A DNA stretch of 64,000 bases from a bacterium ADurb.Bin157 (GTDB lineage: Bacteria; Muiribacteriota; Ozemobacteria; Ozemobacterales; Ozemobacteraceae): contig MWDD01000005.1 in assembly GCA_002070375.1 (NCBI GenBank), forward strand, positions 35,044-99,043, written 5' to 3'. Position 1 is the first letter of the stretch. Each line of letters begins with the position of its first letter. Under the pieces are notes generated by a model. The model ran no database searches and was not told the origin of the DNA. It saw only the letters and a list, made by a program, of their open reading frames with translations. The position numbers and the translations under genes were made by a program. Shown in pieces: positions 52,401-59,946 of this stretch.

Positions 52401-52657
52401 TTTGCCTGCTTAAGCATTTGTTCTTTTGTTTTCTCTAAAATATCGACTCTGAGCTTTTGCAACCCCGGATCTATGCGGTCTCTGGTAATTTCATATCTTA
52501 AGATTTCGTTATATGCTTCCCCATACATTTTTGCGCCGAGAAACTTATTAAGAGTTACGTATTCATCGGCAATCTGAGCCGACAAAGGCAAAACAGTCAC
52601 GATGCACAATAACGTCGCGACCAATCTTAGAATATAAAATTTTAAATTACTATTCAT
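49457..52657 (-). CDS. Large TPR-repeat membrane protein (second of a pair)
   Basis: This 1066-residue protein has a signal peptide (LVATLLCIVTVLPLSAQ) and TPR repeats before and after a central membrane helix near residues 475-500 (MWGGVILIFILFVFVAVLN). The layout suggests a periplasmic first part and a cytoplasmic second part. An acidic linker (about 235-275) separates two early TPR blocks. The C-terminal third holds more acidic, Pro-rich low-complexity sequence, including an Asp-Pro tandem run near 910-925, and ends with TPR-like helices. It lies 3 bases after the 942-residue TPR gene, which has the same layout, so the two look like diverged paralogues. It may be a scaffold for envelope enzymes encoded upstream (FtsEX, EnvC-like, CtpA). 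Confidence 0.8.
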   Translation of the reverse strand: MNSNLKFYILRLVATLLCIVTVLPLSAQIADEYVTLNKFLGAKMYGEAYNEILRYEITRDRIDPGLQKLRVDILEKTKEQMLKQAKVNPDDPAVFTILADIAFQQSDFDNALSYISKALDIKSAPLSNYVCAKILFRRGNIDSAFDRMGNVLESMPDSQVVFEDFQFLYSCKNYGQATAAKICKNSNFLLRATPAVAPTGPAIPVSPFENDPTQVAVNTTVAPNVDLLPPMEYTPKEDDDDSEILPDEVEPSDDISLEDDPFSDFDDDSDIEVPDPMGKNKPQQVVSKPVEDNSNRKDAEVLAEKARRSFERKDYQLARDEYKTALQLYPKLIDKDGTKKRIDDYFLMIEKFKEAMDYFEMGSLNRAEPLLEEVYRHDPEKYRSAAYYLGRISLTKENPDYDKALKYFDIVINDKTVESDFIREAEWIKLQVLYEKGDFKEADRLFKYFEKEHSAFIKNKDRYGELYRGISYHLYKFWMWGGVILIFILFVFVAVLNSISHSLFLPKNPIEEVAKAYKAHKYKKAVSLGEKALAKGQPIQIEREILEIIVKCHFDTKNLQKCQEYARKILEKFPENDVAWAYLANSSIASNDTSNEAIAMYEDIYRENPGKLEYLPILAKHYVKTGNTTQEAMEILYTYYKTSERDPEVVEALANSYVKARILSNEAITVLETAIKTNNKPEYKELLARNYSKAGRFEETAKTCVEILETNIENMGIHVVYTSSMKKLNKIQDAIEQYDKFLEKYPNNLQLKEIAAGLKNDSENVSNLSSSASFPDLPNIPEDLPMPDLPEPGSEDYDVQDYLPPEDTIPIPDFLKNESVEPETIEKNAKDEKDIFDLPTFDSIQSQVENKTFEEKKAVEIPADSDWTGLEPAERGPAGDDNLPTLDPFNLSDSFLDEFAADLPVEQLPEEENLSEPGFEPDPDPDPDPVKPLPHSPSITNTKGFELEQKIHAAREAAAASNWDSIIDTLSNDYASNRNKDIGDLLIQAWLGKKNPIMAYELVETLDLDPEILSDSMKDMLYKVATALENDKKYKEALKMYDFICNVDINYKDAFDRSDKLYAKLK

Positions 52658-52660
52658 TTA

Positions 52661-55489
52661 TTAAAACAAGTTTGTTCCGCAGTGAGAGCAGGTGTATGCA
52701 TTTCCGGGATTAACATACTTACAATTTGGGCATTCGATGTCTGAATTTTCGAGAGGTCTGATAATAGACTTAACTATTTTTGGCTCTTCGGGTTCTTCAA
52801 GATTTTGCGGCTGTTCTTCGTCTACAGCGTTTTCGTTCGAATCATTGTTTTGCACGATTTCGGTGTTTTCCGAGGGTTGTTCGGCTTGGTCTTGCTCTTG
52901 CTCTGCTTGAGGTTGTTCTGCTTGTTCCTGTTGAGCAAGCTCTAGTTGCCTTTTTCTTTCCAGCTCCTGCTCTCTTTGTTCTTTTCTGATGCGTATTTCG
53001 TTTTCTCTTGCCTGTTGAATTTCTCTTTCTTTTTCTGCCTTTTCGAGATTTTCTATCTTTTTACGCGCTTCTAAGAGGCCATTTTGAAAAGCAACGTTAT
53101 ATGGATTTTTCTTTAAGAAATTGCCATATATTTCTATGAGATTCGGCAATTCGTTCTTTCTTGCATAAACATCTATAAGAACCGGGTGCACAAGTTCATT
53201 ATTTATATCGGCATTGATAACCTGTTCACATAAATGTAAACATTCGTCGTACTGATGCATTTTCACATGAATTCTTGCTACGCCCAGTAAAAATTCAGGC
53301 TCAATCTCATTATGAGAAGCCATAATTTCCATCATTTTTTGGAAAACTTTCATAGCTTTATCATCAGTTTTTGACATTTTAAGATAGTATCTGCCAAGAG
53401 GTTTCAAGACTTCGGGATTATTGGGATCAAGAGTCAGCCATTGTTCTAAAACCCCCACCCCTTCATCAGACAGTGATTTTTGTTGCGTGTAGTGTGTTCC
53501 CAACAAAGAAACCAATGCCAAGTTTCTGGGTTCCTTTTTATATAAATTCAGTAATTCAGGCAAACTTTCGGGGGTTAGCATTCGCCGGCCCAAATAAGCA
53601 TAACCAAGCCACAAATGGGCCTCTTCATCTTTAACATTTAATGAAATAAGATGTTTACACTCACCGATTGCTTTATCGTAAACACCCTTTTTAAGAAAAG
53701 CCTGAGCCAGAATTCTTGATATTATGGCTGAATCATAAGCCGTAAGAATTGGCAGTCTTCTAACTTTGGTCAACTCATCAATACATTCTTTAAGCATATC
53801 TTTTTTAAGATATTTTTTTGCTTTATTGATAGAGGTGTTCTTATTATATTCCGGTAAGTATTTATAAATTGCGTAGCTTATCCAAAGTAATATAACAATG
53901 GCCACAATCGGCAATATATACTTAAGCTTTGACACACTGGACAAAAGCAATTTATCGTTTAATTCGGGGTAACCGGGGTCAGAATTTCTGATTTCGGTAA
54001 AATACTTAAAAGCAATGTCTTTATTGCCCATTTCAAGGTTAACTGAGCCAATAACAAATTTTGCTCTGTTGTTTTCAGGCTGCCTCGCAAGCTGCAAATT
54101 TGCGTATTCAAGAGCTTCTTTAGCTTCGCCCGTTTTCCACAAAGCTTCGGCCAAGTAGCTTGGAAGCTGAACATCGTAATCATTCGGCAGTTTTCGGAGC
54201 AATTTAACAACTTCCGGGTAGTCGCCAATATTTCTATTTTCGATAGCTTTTTCCCAATTTGTTTTTCTGCTTTCTATTTCTTCTATTCTTTGAATTCCTT
54301 CTTCAAAAGTACGCCCGGAATTTTTCAATTCTTTATCGAATTTAACTAATTTGAGTCCTCGCTCATAGTTTAACTTAGCATCTATGTAATTCTTAGCGTC
54401 AAAGAAAGAATTAGCTCTTGAAAGAAACTCATTTGCGAGATTGTTTCTTTCTTCTTTAATGCTTGAAAGGGGACTTGTTTGGCCAAGCACCTTAAGAACT
54501 TCGCTTTCTTTTGCCACTGCCGTTTCGTATAATTTTCTTGCTTCGGAATTTTCAGCAACAATCCCTTGCAGAGAATCTCTTACAGCTATCCAATTTTGCT
54601 CAGATGCATACTTTTTAGCTTCAGCCAATATTTGAGCCGAGCTTTTTGCAAAAGCCAATGCATCGATTAAACTCTTAGCACTTTCATTATTTGGTTGTAT
54701 TTCCAGAGCCTGTTTCAATAAAGCAGTAGCAGAATCATTTTTTCCGTTTTCTTTTGCTTCTTGGGCCTTACTGATTAGATCTGCCACTTTTTTATTAGAA
54801 ACATTTCTGATTTTAGTTTGAAGCTCTCTTGCGTATGAAGAATTCGACAAAGAGTATTTAAGCGCATTATCAATATTAGACCTAGCTTCATTCAGATTAT
54901 TTTTTTCAAAATGATCTTCTGCCAAAAACAAAAATATGAGACCCATTTCTTCTGAGTCATATCTTGTTCTCATTGCAGAATTTTTATCTAACAAAAGCTC
55001 TGCGGTTTCACGAGCTTTTGTCAGATTATTAGATTTTTTATAATGATTTATTAAACCTAAGCCAACCGAAAGTTTTGCCGGGTTAACTTCAACAATTTCT
55101 CTTCTGAGAGCCAGAGCTTCTGATGTTGCTCCTTTTTTTTCGGCAACATCAAGTTTGTCAACCATAAATTTAGTGTATTCATCAAGATATTTTATGTTTT
55201 TGGGGTCGAGAGTGTAAGCTTTTTTAAACTGCTTAAAAGCCTCGTCTGTTCTCCCTCTGAGTTTCAGAAGCATACCCGCGTTATATACGGGCTCTCCCCA
55301 TTCCGGTGCAAGTTCCATTGCATCTTTAAGGAACTTAACAGCCTCTTGATGATGTCCCGAAGCTGTGGCAGTTACGCCTTTTCTGTTAAATTCCCGGGCT
55401 GCTTCAGATTGTGCGTATGCAAACCCGCACACAAAAAGCATAAAAACAAAGATTATACATAATTTATGGGACTGATTATTACTACTCAT
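52661..55489 (-). CDS. Large TPR-repeat membrane protein with C-terminal zinc ribbon
   Basis: This 942-residue protein starts with a signal peptide (LCIIFVFMLFVCGFAYAQ). N-terminal TPR repeats follow (RKGVTATASGHHQEAVKFLKDA), then a long helical region, a membrane helix near 515-535 (YILPIVAIVILLWISYAIYK), and a second TPR block (DEEAHLWLGYAYLGRRML). After that come a Gln/Glu/Arg-rich coiled coil (about 815-865), a Gln/Glu low-complexity linker, and a zinc ribbon with CPNCKYVNPGNAYTCSHC at the end. The zinc ribbon suggests that the C-terminus is cytoplasmic. It starts 18 bases after ctpA. TPR partners of Ctp proteases are known in other diderms (NlpI with Prc, LbcA with CtpA), so an adaptor role is possible. 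Confidence 0.85.
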   Translation of the reverse strand: MSSNNQSHKLCIIFVFMLFVCGFAYAQSEAAREFNRKGVTATASGHHQEAVKFLKDAMELAPEWGEPVYNAGMLLKLRGRTDEAFKQFKKAYTLDPKNIKYLDEYTKFMVDKLDVAEKKGATSEALALRREIVEVNPAKLSVGLGLINHYKKSNNLTKARETAELLLDKNSAMRTRYDSEEMGLIFLFLAEDHFEKNNLNEARSNIDNALKYSLSNSSYARELQTKIRNVSNKKVADLISKAQEAKENGKNDSATALLKQALEIQPNNESAKSLIDALAFAKSSAQILAEAKKYASEQNWIAVRDSLQGIVAENSEARKLYETAVAKESEVLKVLGQTSPLSSIKEERNNLANEFLSRANSFFDAKNYIDAKLNYERGLKLVKFDKELKNSGRTFEEGIQRIEEIESRKTNWEKAIENRNIGDYPEVVKLLRKLPNDYDVQLPSYLAEALWKTGEAKEALEYANLQLARQPENNRAKFVIGSVNLEMGNKDIAFKYFTEIRNSDPGYPELNDKLLLSSVSKLKYILPIVAIVILLWISYAIYKYLPEYNKNTSINKAKKYLKKDMLKECIDELTKVRRLPILTAYDSAIISRILAQAFLKKGVYDKAIGECKHLISLNVKDEEAHLWLGYAYLGRRMLTPESLPELLNLYKKEPRNLALVSLLGTHYTQQKSLSDEGVGVLEQWLTLDPNNPEVLKPLGRYYLKMSKTDDKAMKVFQKMMEIMASHNEIEPEFLLGVARIHVKMHQYDECLHLCEQVINADINNELVHPVLIDVYARKNELPNLIEIYGNFLKKNPYNVAFQNGLLEARKKIENLEKAEKEREIQQARENEIRIRKEQREQELERKRQLELAQQEQAEQPQAEQEQDQAEQPSENTEIVQNNDSNENAVDEEQPQNLEEPEEPKIVKSIIRPLENSDIECPNCKYVNPGNAYTCSHCGTNLF

Positions 55490-55507
55490 AAACTCCCCAA
55501 TACTGAA

Positions 55508-56938
55508 TTAGTTTCCGCCTTGTAAAATTGGCATAAAGACGGCAGTTGAAGTTAGAATGTCTATTGCCCTTTGCAACTGTGTATCATAAGGATTTATTAC
55601 GTACTGTTCGATTTTGTCACGATTTAAGCTGTCGGGAGGCTCAACAAAACCGCTCAATTTATGTGATTCAGAAGCAGTTTTATTCAAGTAGTTAATATAA
55701 ATTGTTCCTGAACTGAGCTCGGCTTTATAAGTATCGGTGGCTAATTGCTCAGAAGGCCCTGAATGGGAGTTACTGAGTTTTTGTAAATATTTTTGATCAA
55801 GTTCGATTGCTTTTCTTATTTCTTCTTGTTTATCTTCTTCGATTCTTTGCAATTCCACTTCTATATCAGGTTGGATGCCTGTTTTATGAATGTTTACACC
55901 GGAAGGCGTATAATAAAGCGCTGTAGTAAGGGCCATGGCGGAACCGTCATTCAGAGAGATAACTGTTTGCACAGAACCCTTACCAAATGTTTTCTTACCG
56001 AGCAAAAGGCCACGCTTATTATCTTTTATGGCACCGGCAACGATTTCTGAAGCGGAAGCCGAGCCTTCATTTATAAGAACTACCAAAGGCAAGACGGGGT
56101 GATACTTAAAGAATGAGCTATAAGTATTTTGTTCTCCGTCTCTTCCTTTTATAGAGACAATATCGCCTTTAGGTATAAACTTTCTGCCTACTTCAACAGC
56201 TGCGGTAAGAAGTCCGCCCGGATTATTTCTCAAATCTAAAATAAGTGATTTGGCACCATTTTTTTCAAGTTTTATCATGGCGTTTTCAAGGTCTTCTGCC
56301 GAAGTTTGAATAAACTGCGTCAACCTAATGTATCCGATATCATTGTTCTTTCCGACTGTCCAATATTTAATACTCGGAACTTTTATGATTTGGCGTTCAA
56401 GCTCATAATCTTTTGTTTTATTTTGTCCTTCTCTTAAAATGCTTATTACAACTTTAGAACCGACGGGCCCTCGCAACAACTTCACTGCATCGTGCAAAGG
56501 TATATCTATAACATCTTTGCCGTCAATTTTAGTTATCATGTCTCCTGCCATTATTCCGGCTCTCGAAGCGGGCGTATCATCGATTGGTGATATTACCGTA
56601 AGCATTCTTTCTTTTATAGAAATTACAATACCGAGTCCGCCAAACTCTCCTTGCGTTTCAGTCTGCATTTCTTTGAAAACTTTAGGTTCCATAAATCTGG
56701 TATAAGGATCATCAAGTTTTTTCAGCATTCCTTCAATGGCGCCGTATATCAACTGTTGTTCATCAAGATTTTCTTCAACATAATCTGACTTAACAAGCTC
56801 AAGAACTTTTCTGATAAGATCGAGCGTTTTATAATAAGCCAAATTTGTTGAAGCAGCAGATGCCACTGTTCCCATACCGAGGGCAACTACCGTAGCTACG
56901 ATTGCTGCCAAAGCAAAACATTTAAACCATTTTTTCAT
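55508..56938 (-). CDS. ctpA: C-terminal processing peptidase (CtpA/Prc, S41)
   Basis: This 476-residue periplasmic serine protease has a signal or anchor (ALAAIVATVVALGMGTVASA). The N-terminal helical domain contains GAIEGMLKKLDDPYTRFM, the PDZ domain (about 95-180) contains GLGIVISIKERMLTVISPID, and the S41 protease core contains SLILDLRNNPGG. The catalytic Ser is in NEGSASASEIVAGA and the catalytic Lys in GKKTFGKGSVQT. CtpA enzymes in other diderms degrade murein hydrolases with the help of TPR adaptors. Here it lies between the envC-like gene (30 bases upstream) and two TPR genes. Confidence 0.95.
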   Translation of the reverse strand: MKKWFKCFALAAIVATVVALGMGTVASAASTNLAYYKTLDLIRKVLELVKSDYVEENLDEQQLIYGAIEGMLKKLDDPYTRFMEPKVFKEMQTETQGEFGGLGIVISIKERMLTVISPIDDTPASRAGIMAGDMITKIDGKDVIDIPLHDAVKLLRGPVGSKVVISILREGQNKTKDYELERQIIKVPSIKYWTVGKNNDIGYIRLTQFIQTSAEDLENAMIKLEKNGAKSLILDLRNNPGGLLTAAVEVGRKFIPKGDIVSIKGRDGEQNTYSSFFKYHPVLPLVVLINEGSASASEIVAGAIKDNKRGLLLGKKTFGKGSVQTVISLNDGSAMALTTALYYTPSGVNIHKTGIQPDIEVELQRIEEDKQEEIRKAIELDQKYLQKLSNSHSGPSEQLATDTYKAELSSGTIYINYLNKTASESHKLSGFVEPPDSLNRDKIEQYVINPYDTQLQRAIDILTSTAVFMPILQGGN

Positions 56939-56968
56939 TTGATATACCTTCCCTATTCAGGATAAAAG

Positions 56969-58153
56969 CTAATATGGCAAATACTCAAGAGGCTTTTGCT
57001 TCTTGCTTCCAAAGCGGATTTCAAAATGCAGGGCGGCATTTCTTCCGCCGGCCGCAATTTTGCCGATTACATCCCCTTTTTCCACAACTTCGTTCAAACC
57101 CACCCAAATATTGTCGAGTCTTGCATACACAGTTGAAAAACCGCGTTCGTGTCCTAATATTACCACATCTCCCAGGCCACTTATAGAACCTTTATAAAGA
57201 ACCTTTCCTTTTGATGCAGCCGTTATTTCTGAATCGGCAATCAAAGCCACTAATATAGCTTCGGCACCATCTTCGTTTATAGGGGTGACCTCTTCTCTTA
57301 AGTTATTTGCGACAGGCCACGCAAACTGCATTACTTTTGCACCCTGAACTTTTTGTGTTTCGGCATTATCTTGTTGTGCAACAGAGTCAGCGGCAACATC
57401 TTCGGGAATTACTTTTGTAACTACCGAATCCAGATTCTTTAAAGCTTTTTTTAGGGATTCTTTTTCAGTAAGCAGCTTCTTTTCTTTATTAAGAAACATT
57501 TTTTTTTCAAGCAAAAGCGTAGATAACATAGCATTTAGACCGGAAGTTTCGTTTTTTAGCTTCTTTTCTTTTGAATCAAGCTCCTTCTTACCCGCTTCGA
57601 GATGTTTCAATTTTCGAGACATTTCCTCGTTGAGGCTGTTAATTGCTTGTTGCTCGTTTTGCAATGTTTCTACAACCTCTTTGTCGCTTTCTAAGAGATA
57701 TTTTACCATCTGATATCGATTTAAAAAAGAATTCAGATCTTTGGCCGCAAACATTGAGCTTAACAATGTTCCCTGCTTAATTTTATGAAGTTGCACCAAT
57801 CGAGACTTGTAACGATTTAAAATACTTGTTATTCTTTTTTTTAAAGTTTCAGCCTGTATCTTTATTTTTTCAACATTAAGTTCTGTTTCCCTGAGGCCTT
57901 CGTTCAGCTGGTCTATTTGTGACTTTAAATTTTTAACTTCTTTTGTTTTAACAGTAATTCTTTTATTCAAATCAGTTGTTTTCGTCTCTGAGCTTTTAAC
58001 CTTTAGCTTCATAAACTCTATTTGAAGATCTATGTCTTCAATTTCTTTCTGTATATCTTGGACGCTTGCCTGGTCTTGCCCATATAAGCAAGGGTGCAAC
58101 AACAACGCCACACATAGTGCAACAATAGTTGGCAAGCTAATTTTAAGACACAT
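56969..58153 (-). CDS. envC: EnvC-like murein hydrolase activator (coiled coil plus degenerate LytM/M23)
   Basis: This 394-residue protein has a signal peptide (IVALCVALLLHPCLYGQ), a long coiled coil (about residues 30-240, with LNKRITVKTKEVKNLKSQ), and a C-terminal LytM domain (about 280-394). Zinc ligands of active M23 peptidases are missing: no HxxxD is seen, the usual YAHL reads YARL, and HLHFE reads ALHFE. It should therefore activate amidases without cutting murein itself, as EnvC does. It directly follows ftsX (10 bases), as expected for a protein bound to the FtsEX complex. Confidence 0.88.
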   Translation of the reverse strand: MCLKISLPTIVALCVALLLHPCLYGQDQASVQDIQKEIEDIDLQIEFMKLKVKSSETKTTDLNKRITVKTKEVKNLKSQIDQLNEGLRETELNVEKIKIQAETLKKRITSILNRYKSRLVQLHKIKQGTLLSSMFAAKDLNSFLNRYQMVKYLLESDKEVVETLQNEQQAINSLNEEMSRKLKHLEAGKKELDSKEKKLKNETSGLNAMLSTLLLEKKMFLNKEKKLLTEKESLKKALKNLDSVVTKVIPEDVAADSVAQQDNAETQKVQGAKVMQFAWPVANNLREEVTPINEDGAEAILVALIADSEITAASKGKVLYKGSISGLGDVVILGHERGFSTVYARLDNIWVGLNEVVEKGDVIGKIAAGGRNAALHFEIRFGSKKQKPLEYLPY

Positions 58154-58163
58154 TTTAAATACC

Positions 58164-59069
58164 CTAGTTTACAGAACTGCTGAATTTTCTGATATCACGC
58201 AGTGAAAGCAGACTTCCGACAACGCCCAATATGAGACCCATCATAAATAATTTTGCTGTAAGCTTAAACAATTGCTCGAAAGTAATACCTATTCCGAAGA
58301 ATGGAATAAGCTCGGCAAATTTACCCACAACAAGATGATAACTTGACAATAAAATAATTGTGGCGATTACCGAACCGATAAGACCTTGTACAAGTCCTTC
58401 AATTATAAAAGGTCCGCGCACAAACCAATCGGTCGCACCAACAAGCTTCATGATAATTATTTCTTCTCTGCGCATAAACAAAGTCATTCTAACCGTATTA
58501 AAAACAATAAACATGGACGAACAACCCAATAAAACAACTACGGAAAGACTGACATACCACAACAAGCCCGACATGCCTTCAAATTGCTTAAAAAGATCTT
58601 CACCGTAACTCAAGTTATCTACCAAAGGTTCGAGCTTAACTTTATCAACAATTGATTTTAACAGATCGGGATTCTTCAATTTAATTCTGATTGTTGTAGG
58701 CAAAGGATTATCTTCGGGAGTAACTCCAATTTGAAGAAGTCTTTTATCATCAGGGTCAGAGAAAAGTTCTCTGACAGCGTCTTCTGACGACACAACCAAA
58801 GAATCCGCCACTTCAGGCATATCAGCCAGGCGCATGTTGAATGTATGGGCTTCTGCAAGCAACGTGTCATTTTTAAGATAAACAGTTACCATAGCCTCAG
58901 ATTGCATTTGCAATAAGAAAGCCTCTAAATTCATTGTCGTAAAGAGGAATGCTCCCATTATCACAAGGGATATTGCAACAGTTGAAACAGTAATAAAAGT
59001 CGTAATCCCGGAACGTCTGAGATTAGTCAGAGCTTCGGTCAAAAAAAACGACAGTTTTGCCAAAGACAT
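58164..59069 (-). CDS. ftsX: Cell division protein FtsX
   Basis: FtsX is the membrane partner of FtsE and transmits ATP-driven changes to periplasmic murein hydrolase activators. The 301-residue protein has four membrane helices (about 24-45, 175-196, 222-250, 270-292) with a large periplasmic loop between the first two. The start EALTNLRRSGITTFITVSTVAISL is typical, as is MRREEIIIMKLVGATDWFVRGPFIIEGL. It follows ftsE by 17 bases. Confidence 0.96.
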   Translation of the reverse strand: MSLAKLSFFLTEALTNLRRSGITTFITVSTVAISLVIMGAFLFTTMNLEAFLLQMQSEAMVTVYLKNDTLLAEAHTFNMRLADMPEVADSLVVSSEDAVRELFSDPDDKRLLQIGVTPEDNPLPTTIRIKLKNPDLLKSIVDKVKLEPLVDNLSYGEDLFKQFEGMSGLLWYVSLSVVVLLGCSSMFIVFNTVRMTLFMRREEIIIMKLVGATDWFVRGPFIIEGLVQGLIGSVIATIILLSSYHLVVGKFAELIPFFGIGITFEQLFKLTAKLFMMGLILGVVGSLLSLRDIRKFSSSVN

Positions 59070-59086
59070 TTAAAATGCTCCTTAAA

Positions 59087-59770
59087 TCACTCGTATGCGT
59101 ATGTTCCGCATTCTTCGTCTTTTATTATCGTTCCGTCCATCAGAGCGAGAACACGCCTTCGAAGTTTATTAACAATTTTTTCATTGTGAGTGGCCATAAT
59201 TATTGTAGTTCCACGCATATTGATTTCTAAAAACAGCTTAATTATTTCGTCAGAAATCATGGGGTCAAGATTACCCGTCGGCTCGTCTGTTATTAGCACC
59301 AAGGGATTATTAACTATTGCTCGCGCTATACAAACCCTTTGTTGCTCCCCTCCGGAGAGTTCTGTGGGAAACATTCGCCGCTTATGAGAAAGCCCAACCT
59401 GCTCTAATGCTTCTTGTATTCTAGTGTTTATGACTGCATCAGAAACCCCTACAACTCTGAGGCCAAAAGCAACGTTTTCAGCAACAGTTCTGTTTTTTAA
59501 CAGCTGAAAATCTTGAAGCACTATCCCGAGATTTCTTCTTAGGTAAGGCACACGACTTTCGGGCATGGTCACAATGTCTTTACCGTCAACAAGTATTTTG
59601 CCCATAGTCGGGATTTCTTCTCTAAAAAGCATCTTTAAAAAAGTACTTTTTCCTGCCCCCGAAGGTCCAACCAAAAAAACAAAATCGCCTTTATTAATTG
59701 TGACACTTATGTCATTCAAGGCTCTCACGCCGTTCGGAAATATTTTAGTTACATTTTGTATTTCAATCAT
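59087..59770 (-). CDS. ftsE: Cell division ATP-binding protein FtsE
   Basis: FtsE is the cytoplasmic ATPase of FtsEX. The 227-residue protein starts IEIQNVTKIFPNG and has Walker A GPSGAGKST, Q-loop VLQDFQLL, signature LSGGEQQRVCIARA, Walker B PLVLITDEPTGNLDP and switch His in MATHNE. I chose the ATG at 59770 over a TTG three codons upstream; neither has a strong ribosome binding site. It is the first gene of a six-gene minus-strand operon behind a recognisable promoter. Confidence 0.96.
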   Translation of the reverse strand: MIEIQNVTKIFPNGVRALNDISVTINKGDFVFLVGPSGAGKSTFLKMLFREEIPTMGKILVDGKDIVTMPESRVPYLRRNLGIVLQDFQLLKNRTVAENVAFGLRVVGVSDAVINTRIQEALEQVGLSHKRRMFPTELSGGEQQRVCIARAIVNNPLVLITDEPTGNLDPMISDEIIKLFLEINMRGTTIIMATHNEKIVNKLRRRVLALMDGTIIKDEECGTYAYE

Positions 59771-59824
59771 TTTTAGCAATCACTTGAGTTAATTCACAAT
59801 CGGGATTTATACACATAGTTTGGC

Positions 59825-59854
59825 ATTATAACAGTATATATTCTATTATAGCAA
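59825..59854 (-). promoter_or_regulatory. Promoter of the ftsEX-envC-ctpA-TPR operon
   Basis: On the minus strand TATAAT (59825-59830) with an extended -10 TG, and TTGCTA (59849-59854) 18 bases upstream. The leader to ftsE is about 50 bases. Confidence 0.6.
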
Positions 59855-59884
59855 CCCAAAAAACATGAAAGATAATTTATTTAA

Positions 59885-59913
59885 TTGACAGCTTTCTCTT
59901 GCAAACTTATAAT
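59885..59913 (+). promoter_or_regulatory. Consensus sigma-70 promoter of proS
   Basis: TTGACA (59885-59890) and TATAAT (59908-59913) are exactly 17 bases apart, a full consensus match, about 30 bases before the ATG at 59947. Confidence 0.88.
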
Positions 59914-59946
59914 AGCGCCACGGAATACAAAGAAAGGCTTGAAATA

